Positions 55,070 to 61,916 of a stretch of 64,000 bases of DNA are shown piece by piece (position 1 is the first letter of the stretch; every line of letters starts with the position of its first letter). Where the stretch lies: contig JAKALP010000004.1 of NCBI GenBank assembly GCA_021824175.1, positions 186,001-250,000 on the forward strand, read 5' to 3'. The notes below the pieces were generated by a model, which ran no database searches, was not told the origin of the DNA, and saw nothing but the letters and a program-made list of their open reading frames with translations. Origin of the DNA: Deltaproteobacteria bacterium (GTDB lineage Bacteria; Desulfobacterota; Desulfobacteria; Desulfobacterales; Desulfosarcinaceae). The position numbers were made by a program, and so were the translations under genes.

Positions 55070-56215
55070 GTGGACTTTGACTTAACCCGCGAGCAGGAGA
55101 TGATCCGCAGGGAGGTGCGCTCTTTTGCCGAAAAAGAGATTGCGCCCCTGGCAGTGGAACTGGATGAACGCGAGCATTTCTCCGCCGAGCTCACCCGCAA
55201 AATGGGCGAAATCGGACTTTTTGGCATGTTCGTTTCCGAACCCTATGAGGGCCAGGCCCTGGATTATCTCTCCTATATTATCGCCGTGGAGGAGATCGCC
55301 CGCGTGGACGGCTCCCAGGCCGCCACCATTGCGGCCGGCAACTCCTTAGGAATAGGACCGCTTTACTACTTCGGCACCGAGGAGCAGAAGAAAAGATTAC
55401 TGCCGCCCCTGTGCCGGGGCGAAGCCTTGTGGGGTTTTGGCCTGACCGAACCCACGGCCGGCTCGGATGCCGGTGGCAGCAAGACCACGGCGGTCAAGGA
55501 CGGCGGCCACTGGGTGCTCAACGGATCGAAGATCTTCATCACCAATGCGGCTTGTGATCTGACCCTGGGCGTTACCGTACAGGCCGTCACCGGCCAGCGC
55601 GGCGGCAAACCCGAGTACACCTGCTTTCTGGTAGAAGCCGGCATGCCCGGATTCAAGGCCGTGGCCATGAAGGGCAAGATGATGTGGCGCGCCTCCAATA
55701 CCGCCGAACTCTACTTCGACGACGTGCGCGTGCCCGAGAAGAATATCCTGGGCCAGCCCGGCGATGGCTTTCATCAGATGCTGCAGACTCTGGATGGCGG
55801 CCGTCTCTCCATCGGCGCCATGGGCTTGGGGGGTGCCGTGGGCGCTTATGAGGCAGCCTTGCGTTATGCCAAAACCCGTGTCCAGTTTGACCAGCCCATC
55901 TCCAAGTTCCAGGCTGTGGCCTTCAAACTGGCCGATTGCGCTACCGAAATCGAATGCGGCCGCAATTTGCTCTACAAAGCCTGCTGGCTGCGGGACCACC
56001 ATCGCCCCTTTGCCAAGGAAGCGGCCATGGCCAAGCTGTACTGCTCCGAACTGATGGGCCGCGTGGCCGACCACGCCGTGCAAATCCACGGCGGCTACGG
56101 CCTCATGAAGGATTACCACGTGGAGCGATTCTACCGCGATCATAAACTGCTGGAGATCGGCGAGGGGACATCGGAAGTACAGCGGATTGTGATTTCGAGG
56201 CATATTGGCTGTTAG
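55070..56215 (+). CDS. Acyl-CoA dehydrogenase
   Basis: 381 residues starting at GTG 55070, which has GGAGGA six bases upstream and gives the standard ACAD N-terminus (DFDLTREQEMIRREVRSFAE). FAD and substrate motifs are GFGLTEPTAGSDAGG, WVLNGSKIFITNA and MKDYHVERFYRDHKLLEIGEGTSEVQR (shown in part). The Glu in 'YGLMKDYHVERFYRD..EIGEGTSE' fits the short-chain type. It oxidises acyl-CoA to the 2-enoyl form and passes electrons to ETF. First gene of a plus-strand run facing icmF. Confidence 0.92.
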   Translation: MDFDLTREQEMIRREVRSFAEKEIAPLAVELDEREHFSAELTRKMGEIGLFGMFVSEPYEGQALDYLSYIIAVEEIARVDGSQAATIAAGNSLGIGPLYYFGTEEQKKRLLPPLCRGEALWGFGLTEPTAGSDAGGSKTTAVKDGGHWVLNGSKIFITNAACDLTLGVTVQAVTGQRGGKPEYTCFLVEAGMPGFKAVAMKGKMMWRASNTAELYFDDVRVPEKNILGQPGDGFHQMLQTLDGGRLSIGAMGLGGAVGAYEAALRYAKTRVQFDQPISKFQAVAFKLADCATEIECGRNLLYKACWLRDHHRPFAKEAAMAKLYCSELMGRVADHAVQIHGGYGLMKDYHVERFYRDHKLLEIGEGTSEVQRIVISRHIGC

Positions 56216-56220
56216 AGGAA

Positions 56221-56360
56221 AAGTTTTAAGTTTTAAGTTTAAAGTTTTAAGTTGAGGAATGCTGTCGATTAGATATTGCTTTACATAAATGTTCTGCTTG
56301 ATATCCAATAAGATGCAACACCTTAACTTAAAACTTAAAACATTGAACTTTAAACTTAAA
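56221..56360. repeat. Inverted pair of TTTAAAG-type repeats
   Basis: aagttttaagttttaagttt (from 56221) with more units to 56256 faces ccttaacttaaaacttaaaa (56321-56340) and the following ttgaactttaaacttaaagg. The last aaagga of the right arm is the ribosome site of the enoyl-CoA hydratase gene. Confidence 0.85.
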
Positions 56361-56370
56361 GGATCACCCT

Positions 56371-57153
56371 ATGGAAGAACAACTGATCATCAGTGAAGTA
56401 AAAGACAACATCGCCACCCTGACCCTCAACCGCCCTGAGGTGATGAATTCGTTCAATGTGGCCATGGTCAATGCTTTGGGCGAACGCATGGCGGCCCTGC
56501 GCTTTGATCCAGCCGCGCGGGTGGTGATCATCACTGGCGCCGGTGACAAAGCCTTCAGCGCCGGGGCTGATCTCAAGGAGCGCGCCGGCATGAGCCCAGA
56601 GCAGGTCAAAGCCTTTATCTTCAACATCCGGCGTTTGATGGACGAAGTGGAACAGTTCCCCAAGCCGGTAATTGCCGCCGTCAACGGTGTGGCCCTGGGC
56701 GGGGGCACCGAGCTGGCCCTGGCCGCCGATATCCGCCTGGCATCGGAAACCGCCACCATGGGGCTGACCGAAACGCGGCTGGCCATCATTCCCGGCGCCG
56801 GCGGCACCCAGCGGTTACCGCGCCTGGTGGGCAGGGGCATTGCCAAGGAGCTGATCTTCACCGGCCGACGCATCGATGCCCGCGAAGCATTGCGAATCGG
56901 TCTGGTCAATCATGTATATCCAGCCCAGGAGCTGATGCCGCGGTGCCGGGCCCTGGCCGAAGAGATCTGCCAGTCCGGCCCCATTGCCGTGGAGCAGGCC
57001 AAGTACGCCATCAACCGCGGCCTGGAGACCGATCTGGCCACCGGCCTGGCCATCGAGTCCAATGCGTATTGGCTGTGCATTCCCACCGAGGATCGCCTGG
57101 AGGGATTGGCGGCGTTTCGAGAGAAGCGCAAGCCGGTGTATAAGGGGAAGTAA
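56371..57153 (+). CDS. Enoyl-CoA hydratase (crotonase)
   Basis: A 260-residue crotonase. Both hydratase glutamates are present: GGGTE in VALGGGTELALAADIRLA and the Glu of TMGLTETRLAIIPGAGGTQRL (shown in part). The oxyanion loop AFSAGADLKERA is standard. It adds water to 2-enoyl-CoA. AAAGGA, part of a repeat arm, is its ribosome site seven bases upstream. It follows the dehydrogenase, giving two successive beta-oxidation steps. The stop runs into GAAGGTA repeats. Confidence 0.93.
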   Translation: MEEQLIISEVKDNIATLTLNRPEVMNSFNVAMVNALGERMAALRFDPAARVVIITGAGDKAFSAGADLKERAGMSPEQVKAFIFNIRRLMDEVEQFPKPVIAAVNGVALGGGTELALAADIRLASETATMGLTETRLAIIPGAGGTQRLPRLVGRGIAKELIFTGRRIDAREALRIGLVNHVYPAQELMPRCRALAEEICQSGPIAVEQAKYAINRGLETDLATGLAIESNAYWLCIPTEDRLEGLAAFREKRKPVYKGK

Positions 57154-57243
57154 GGGGAAGGTAGAAGGTAGAAGGCTGAAGGCCGAAGACTGAAGGCAGA
57201 AGTTGGAAGCGTTGATTGGTTGATTCGTTGATTGGTTGATTGG
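57154..57243. repeat. GAAGGTA heptads followed by TTGATTGG octamers
   Basis: gtagaaggtagaaggctgaa continues as about seven gaaggcN heptads to 57208, and then switches without a gap to gttgattggttgattcgttg and related octamers (57210-57243). Two families stand head to tail, each without its partner arm nearby. A short GAAGGTA copy occurs at 58764-58788. Confidence 0.8.
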
Positions 57244-57261
57244 GTAAATAGCACGTTGGGC

Positions 57262-57549
57262 GTAGGTCGCGTTAACGGTCCACCAACGCGACAGAATAGA
57301 TCGAAGCGGTATGGATAAAATAGAAAAGCGTGTTGGTCATGGAATATTGGGTGCCATTTTGGGCGCGGGCACGACTTGCACTGCACAGGCCATATTAGGA
57401 CAAATTTCTATTCCGCCGATAATAATTGTTGCTGTACTGTGTTTTGTCGCCGCATTCTTTGGTGGAATTAAAGTTATTGATTATCTTTTGAAGCTAGATG
57501 ACTACATTTAGGAAGAACATCGCGTTGATAGAATATCAACGCGACCTAC
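57262..57549. repeat. Inverted pair of GTAGGTCGCGTT hairpins around a small gene
   Basis: gtaggtcgcgttaac (57262-57276) is mirrored by atcaacgcgacctac (57535-57549). Each arm is also a hairpin: gtcgcgtt/aacgcgac on the left and cgcgttgat/atcaacgcg (57521-57543) on the right. They bracket the 66-residue gene at 57311-57511. Confidence 0.75.
57311..57511 (+). CDS. Small hydrophobic membrane protein (66 aa), unknown function
   Basis: A 66-residue protein with two hydrophobic stretches, HGILGAILGAGTTCTAQAIL and PPIIIVAVLCFVAAFF, and charged ends (MDKIEKR, LLKLDDYI). It resembles small two-helix inner-membrane proteins; no family was recognised. The ribosome site is weak. It lies between inverted hairpin repeats and among several repeat families, so it may be a transferred or mobile cassette, or a chance frame. 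The regular hydrophobic pattern argues for real coding. Confidence 0.45.
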   Translation: MDKIEKRVGHGILGAILGAGTTCTAQAILGQISIPPIIIVAVLCFVAAFFGGIKVIDYLLKLDDYI

Positions 57550-57572
57550 TTCCATAGCCAATCGGCAGTATT

Positions 57573-57608
57573 CCTTAACTTTAAACTTAAGACTTTAAAC
57601 TTAAAATT
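57573..57608. repeat. TTTAAAG-family repeat, right arm only
   Basis: ccttaactttaaacttaaga followed by ctttaaacttaaaattt. Orientation matches the right arms at 3780-3811 and 56321-56360; no left arm was found within about 350 bases. Confidence 0.75.
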
Positions 57609-57639
57609 TTTATTTAACGAACCAACGAAAGGCCCCCCA

Positions 57640-58764
57640 ATGACCGAATACGATTACTGGAAGATCTTCCCGCGCATGCCGCGCAAGGTGACCATCGGCG
57701 ACATCACCATCCGTGACGGGTTCCAGCATCTGGAGAAGTTCATCTCCACCCGGGCTAAGATCTTCTACCTGGAAGAGTTGATCTTCGCCGGCTGCCACAA
57801 CATTGAAGTGACCAATCTGGGCAACCCTTTCCTCATGCCCCAATTCGAGGATGCCGAAACCCTCTTTAAGCACCTGCGCAGCGACCGCTTCAGGGAGCGC
57901 TGCGCCCGCAAAGGCATCAAGTATGATGAACTGGTGCTCACGGCCATCACCATCCGCGAACCGGCCGTGGACCGCGCCATCCAGCTAAAAGCCCAGGGCA
58001 TCGGCCCGGACCGGGTCCTGATGATGGTCTCCACCGAAGAAGAACATCACTTCGCCAACTCCGGCTGCACCCTGCCCGAGTATTGGGCCGAGGCCGAACG
58101 CTGCATCAAAAAGTGCAAGGATGCCGGCATCCAGATGTGCGGCACGGTCTCCACCATCTGGGGCAGCCCCATCGGCGGGGCGACCAAGCTGGAAGATGCG
58201 GTGGAATTCACCAAACACTTCCTGGCCATCGGCGCCGATGATATCGAGCACGCCGACCACGACGGCAGCGCCTCGGCGCCCGAAGTCTACCGGTACTTTT
58301 CCATGATCCTGGACGCCATCCCCGATGCCCGCCTGCACATCGCCCATTTCCACGAAACCAAGCGCGTGGCTTCGGCTTCGATTTTGGCTGCCCTGCAGGC
58401 CGGCATCTGCCACTTCGAAGCCACCCTGGGCGGCCTGGGCGGCCAGCCGGCCAATTTCCTGGATGACTGCCCGGTGCCCGGCACCGGCGAGTACTACTAT
58501 GACGATCCCCGCTATGTGGGCTTGGTGTGCCTGGAAGATTTGCTGGTGCAGGTCGACGAAATGGGCATCACACACGGTTATGACGTAGATCGCATTCTCT
58601 GGTTGGGGCGCCAGCTGGAGAAAACCGTGGGGCACCGCCTGCGCTCCGAAGCTGTGATCAACGGTCGCACCCTCAAAGCGGGCCATCCCCGCTATGCACG
58701 GCCGGGGCTCAAGGAACGCAAGGCCAAACGCAAGGAGCAGCCGGGGCAGAAGTTTCCGGAGTAG
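57640..58764 (+). CDS. HMG-CoA lyase-like / pyruvate carboxyltransferase-domain enzyme (DRE-TIM family)
   Basis: A 374-residue DRE-TIM metallolyase barrel. The N-terminal GDITIRDGFQHLEKF (RDGFQ in place of LRDGLQ) supplies the metal and catalytic Arg-Asp; EVTNLGNPF, TIWGSPIGG and HFHETKRVASAS (HxH metal site) follow, then ATLGGLGGQP. It may cleave a 3-hydroxy-3-methylacyl-CoA, or condense an acyl-CoA. AAAGG lies seven bases upstream of ATG 57640. Placement after acyl-CoA dehydrogenase and hydratase, facing icmF, suggests branched-chain acyl-CoA breakdown. Confidence 0.82.
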   Translation: MTEYDYWKIFPRMPRKVTIGDITIRDGFQHLEKFISTRAKIFYLEELIFAGCHNIEVTNLGNPFLMPQFEDAETLFKHLRSDRFRERCARKGIKYDELVLTAITIREPAVDRAIQLKAQGIGPDRVLMMVSTEEEHHFANSGCTLPEYWAEAERCIKKCKDAGIQMCGTVSTIWGSPIGGATKLEDAVEFTKHFLAIGADDIEHADHDGSASAPEVYRYFSMILDAIPDARLHIAHFHETKRVASASILAALQAGICHFEATLGGLGGQPANFLDDCPVPGTGEYYYDDPRYVGLVCLEDLLVQVDEMGITHGYDVDRILWLGRQLEKTVGHRLRSEAVINGRTLKAGHPRYARPGLKERKAKRKEQPGQKFPE

Positions 58765-58788
58765 ACTGAAGGTGGAAGGTAGAAGGAG
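58764..58788. repeat. Short GAAGGTA repeat overlapping a ribosome site
   Basis: actgaaggtggaaggtagaa followed by ggag just before the cupin regulator gene. Units match the 57159-57208 family. The last unit, aaggag, is the ribosome site of the next gene. Confidence 0.65.
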
Positions 58789-58795
58789 AGCAAAA

Positions 58796-59431
58796 ATGGC
58801 ATCCGAAGAAAAACCCCCCATTCATATGGATTACTTCGAAGATCTCACCGGTGATATCAGCGCTTGCGATAGCCCTTGCCAGGAGCAGATCGGCGACCGC
58901 ATCAGGCGGTTGCGGGAAGAAAAGGGGATCTCCATCGCCGAACTGTCCCATTTGACCGGCTTCGAAGAAAAGCTTTTACAAGAGATTGAGCACAACGCCG
59001 TCAGTCCCCAACTGGGCACCATCATCAAACTCAGCAAAGCCCTGGACAGCGCCTTGCAGCGGCTCATCGCCGGTGAAGGCCAAAAGCTTTATGCCATCAC
59101 GCGCAAGGATGAACGTAAAGTGGTGACGCGTTCGTCATCCGCCCATGGCCAGCGCTCCGCCTACACCTACATGAGCCTGGCGCCCGAAGTCAAAGGCCGC
59201 CACATGGAAGCATTGATGGTGCAACTGGAAGAAATCCAGAGCGACGAGCGTTCCGTGCACGCCGGCGAAGAGTTTATCTATGTGGTGGAAGGCATCGTGG
59301 CGCTCGATATCGGCCAGGAACATTTTGAGCTGCTGCCCGGCGACAGCGCCTACTATCTCTCCACCACCCCCCATCTGCTCAAGGCCAAACAGGGCCGGGC
59401 GCGCATCCTAGCGGTGATCTACAGTGAGTAG
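58796..59431 (+). CDS. XRE-family regulator with C-terminal cupin domain
   Basis: A 211-residue regulator. ATG 58796 has AAGGAG seven bases upstream. The helix-turn-helix spans about residues 31-85 (IGDRIRRLREEKGISIAELS, HLTGFEEKLLQEIEH). The C-terminal half is a small cupin (VHAGEEFIYVVEGIVALDIG, LLPGDSAYYLSTTPHLLKA). Such XRE-cupin proteins sense a small ligand, often acyl-CoA or amino-acid derived, and control nearby operons. Being the last gene after the lyase-like gene, it probably controls this acyl-CoA cluster and perhaps icmF (inference). Confidence 0.9.
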   Translation: MASEEKPPIHMDYFEDLTGDISACDSPCQEQIGDRIRRLREEKGISIAELSHLTGFEEKLLQEIEHNAVSPQLGTIIKLSKALDSALQRLIAGEGQKLYAITRKDERKVVTRSSSAHGQRSAYTYMSLAPEVKGRHMEALMVQLEEIQSDERSVHAGEEFIYVVEGIVALDIGQEHFELLPGDSAYYLSTTPHLLKAKQGRARILAVIYSE

Positions 59432-59546
59432 CCGTTTTGCGAATGCCCCTGGCATTGTAGGAATAATAGCCCTAATAGCGAACCATCTGTTCGCCCTTGA
59501 TGGGGGTGTGGGTGATCAGTTCGGCGAGCGCTTGCATTTCGCTGCT
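59432..59546 (-). pseudogene. Remnant of an IS91-type (Y2) transposase C-terminal region
   Basis: Reading the minus strand from 59537 gives MQALAELITHTPIKGEQMVR, then Y, a stop (TAG), then GYYSYNARGIRK. The pattern 'GEQMVRYYGYYSN.RG' is, from memory, characteristic of Y2/IS91-like transposases; here a Tyr codon has become TAG. Upstream frames are broken, so only a fossil remains. It lies just beyond the cupin gene, overlapping its end. Confidence 0.5.
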
Positions 59547-59614
59547 TTATTGGCGGGGGCCCGTCATGTTTCGATGATTTTGTTTTAGGCTTTGAGTATT
59601 TTGAACACTTCAGG

Positions 59615-59670
59615 GCCGGAGCATACGCGCTGTACCTCATATGCTCCGGCAGGAGCATGTTGTTTGCTCC
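59615..59670. repeat. Tandem hairpins next to the transposase remnant
   Basis: gccggagcata (59615-59625) pairs with tatgctccggc (59640-59650); a second hairpin ggagca/tgctcc follows (59652-59670). It lies just after the esterase stop on the minus strand. There is no T-run, so it is either a processing hairpin or an end of the lost mobile element. Confidence 0.45.
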
Positions 59671-59689
59671 AGGGGGGGGCTGCCATCTG

Positions 59690-61522
59690 CTAGTCAAAGC
59701 AGGCATCGGTGTTCCCATCATTCCATATGCCATTCCAGCAGGCGCAACGGTGGGTCGCGTCGAAATCGACCTCACTCGAAGCAGCTGGGCCGGTTGCCGC
59801 AAGATTCAGCACAAATTCGCCCATTGTAAAGGGATCCCATTGGACCCCGCCAGCGTAATTGGGATCACCGTTTTTGGCAAATGCTGTCCAGTACTTGGTC
59901 ATGGCGGTGGAGAGAGCGATTTGATCCGCGCTGCCGCCTCGCGCTTCCACCTTGCCGAAGACATAGGGAATTTCATTGGCATGGGTCGCTCCCAGGCTGA
60001 ATACATCCGTCGTGGCATAGCTCACACCTGCATAATAGGCCAGTATTCCTGCGATGCTGGTGGTCAGCGGCGTTCCACCGGGAGCGCTGGGCAAGGCCGC
60101 CGAAGTGGTATCGGTAAACCAATACTTATAAATCGGATGGGAACCACCGGTCAGGTAGTTCACCAGGCGCGAAGAATTGCAGGCAAAGCGGAAGTCGGTG
60201 TCCATATCCGATAAGGCTTTGCGATAGCGGTGGTTCGCATCAGTCGCATAATTGGCCAGGTATCGATCACCAATGGATGTGTAGAGCGATCCATCCACAC
60301 GGGCATCGGTGGCCAGCAATTTGAACACCCCATAACCTTTTTCGCTGGTGCCGCCGCCTCTGTATTCGTCTTCGGTTTCGTAATAACTGCCGCCACCCGG
60401 ATAGGAAATCTTTTGATAGACATAACGCCCCACAATGTCCAAGGCGGTAAACAGCGTGCCTTCATTCAGGGTACTGCCAAGCATTACGGGCACGGGTGCA
60501 ACATTACCACCGGCCAAGGCGGTTTCGATGGATTGCGGCAAAAAGGTACTGCCATAGGTCGGCAGCGGCCAGACATTGCCTTGGGCGGCCAGAATTTTCT
60601 CGACGGTGGTGGCCGAGCCTCTCAGGCAGGCGCGGATCTCCGCATCGCTGCCGGTACAGCCCAGCGCCGTAACCATGTGGTCATAGAATGCGGTGCGGGC
60701 TACGGCCACGGACATTTGCGTCGGGTTGTAGGCGCCGCTTTCCACAATCGCCTTGTGAAACAGGCCCTCATCCGCCACCGGGGAGACCAACAGCGATAGC
60801 ACGCTATGGCCGCCCGCAGATTGCCCGAAAATGGTCACATTGTCCGGATTGCCATCAAAGCTCGCAATGTTGGCCTTAATCCAGCGCAGGGCCTGGACCT
60901 GATCCTTTAAGCCATAGTTGCCGCTGTCATCGCCCAATGCAGCATTGGTTAAAAAGCCCAAGGCGCCCAGACGGTAATTCAGCGTCACCACGATCACGCC
61001 GTCGTTGACCAGTGCGGGCAGATCATAGCCCGGTTCGCTGCCGCTGCCGATAATCAGCGCGCCGCCGTGAATCCAAACCATCACGGGATAGGCCCCGCTT
61101 TCAGGTTTCGCTGTGGGTTTGAAGATATTGAGATAGAGACAATCCTCAGTAGTGCTGCCGGTATTGCCGAAGGTGCCGGCGGTCTGGGGGCAGATATTGC
61201 CGAAGGTCGTGGCATTCAGCGTGCTGGTGTGCACAACCGGATCCCGTGGGTCGGCAAACCGCAAATCCCCCACTGGCGGCGCGGCATAGGGAATCCCCCG
61301 GCAGGCGACCATGGTAGTCTCATCGGCGCACTCGACATCGCCCTGTTGAGTGCCGTAGATCAACGCCTCGCCACTGCTACTGCTGCTACTGCTGGCCGAA
61401 TTGCTGACGGGGTCATTCTTACTGTCAAACATGCCGCAGCCTCCCAAGGAAGCAATAATCAAAGATAGAAAGCAAATTGCGGCGCAACGGTTCCATTTCA
61501 ACGAATATCGAATTGCGGTCAT
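59690..61522 (-). CDS. Carboxylesterase, type B, secreted lipoprotein
   Basis: 610 residues. Lipobox LGGC with Cys29 (LSLIIASLGGCGMF), then a Ser-rich linker (residues 41-50). The alpha/beta-hydrolase domain has the oxyanion HGGALIIGSG, nucleophile Ser235 in FGQSAGGHSVL, acid Glu in LGSTLNEGTLF and His in GATHANEIPYVFG. It hydrolyses carboxyl esters at the cell surface or periplasm. GGGAGG precedes the start. A sigma-54-type promoter and paired palindromes lie upstream, and the next gene is a sigma-54 activator, so it is probably its target. Confidence 0.9.
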   Translation of the reverse strand: MTAIRYSLKWNRCAAICFLSLIIASLGGCGMFDSKNDPVSNSASSSSSSSGEALIYGTQQGDVECADETTMVACRGIPYAAPPVGDLRFADPRDPVVHTSTLNATTFGNICPQTAGTFGNTGSTTEDCLYLNIFKPTAKPESGAYPVMVWIHGGALIIGSGSEPGYDLPALVNDGVIVVTLNYRLGALGFLTNAALGDDSGNYGLKDQVQALRWIKANIASFDGNPDNVTIFGQSAGGHSVLSLLVSPVADEGLFHKAIVESGAYNPTQMSVAVARTAFYDHMVTALGCTGSDAEIRACLRGSATTVEKILAAQGNVWPLPTYGSTFLPQSIETALAGGNVAPVPVMLGSTLNEGTLFTALDIVGRYVYQKISYPGGGSYYETEDEYRGGGTSEKGYGVFKLLATDARVDGSLYTSIGDRYLANYATDANHRYRKALSDMDTDFRFACNSSRLVNYLTGGSHPIYKYWFTDTTSAALPSAPGGTPLTTSIAGILAYYAGVSYATTDVFSLGATHANEIPYVFGKVEARGGSADQIALSTAMTKYWTAFAKNGDPNYAGGVQWDPFTMGEFVLNLAATGPAASSEVDFDATHRCACWNGIWNDGNTDACFD

Positions 61523-61574
61523 GATTGATCCTCCCGAAGGTGAAGATGGTTAGTGAAGTCAACGCTTCAGGCAC

Positions 61575-61590
61575 TTCACGAACTGTGCCA
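61575..61590 (-). promoter_or_regulatory. Candidate sigma-54 (-24/-12) promoter for the esterase gene
   Basis: Minus strand tggcacagttcgtgaa: a perfect -24 TGGCAC (61590-61585) and a weaker -12 gtgaa (61579-61575) in place of ttgca, at the right spacing. It lies 53 bases before the esterase start. The -12 mismatch lowers certainty. Confidence 0.5.
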
Positions 61591-61673
61591 CGACGGGACG
61601 ATTTCATCATGCTTAAATTTATTTTAAATTCAATTGATTATGACAAAACCGGGCATGCGCCGGCGGCGGCACC

Positions 61674-61723
61674 GTGTGGCATGCCACACATCAGGTGCAC
61701 CACACATATGTGGCATGCCACAT
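61674..61723. promoter_or_regulatory. Paired palindromic activator-binding sites (UAS)
   Basis: gtgtggcatgccacac (61674-61689) and atgtggcatgccacat (61708-61723) are 16-base perfect palindromes with the same core tgtggcatgccaca, 34 bases centre to centre. A weaker related tcaggtgcaccaca lies between (61691-61704). They are about 85-135 bases upstream of the candidate sigma-54 promoter, the normal place for activator sites. Confidence 0.75.
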
Positions 61724-61783
61724 GCGGTTGGCTTGGGGTGCTTGCGATGGATAGTCAGCCAGTGGTTGATTGATAATGATCAT

Positions 61784-61916
61784 TCAGATGGAGGTCAATT
61801 TGCGGTACAGGGTGCGCCGGTGGATGCCCAGGAGCCGGGCCGCTTTGGCTTTATTACCGTCGGTTTGCTTCAACATGGCATGGATATCATCGACACCTAT
61901 GGATCTCTTGGCCGAA
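61784..61916 (-). pseudogene. Detached Fis-type helix-turn-helix of the sigma-54 activator (out of frame)
   Basis: Reading the minus strand in the frame one base away from the preceding gene gives GVDDIHAMLKQTDGNKAKAA, then RLLGIHRRTLYRKLTSI and a TGA stop at 61784-61786. This is the standard Fis-like DNA-binding end of sigma-54 activators. It is separated from the AAA+ domain by a frameshift at seven G (61917-61923). Adding one base there, or removing two, would rejoin it. Confidence 0.85.

Noticed and set aside
59419-59802. 127-codon minus-strand frame at the end of the esterase gene
   Set aside because: It covers the esterase C-terminus in another frame and the transposase remnant. Protein-like text appears only in a different frame.
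61730-61758. Sigma-54-like ttggc...tgcttgc on the plus strand
   Set aside because: The GG-to-GC spacing is wrong, and no plus-strand gene follows.
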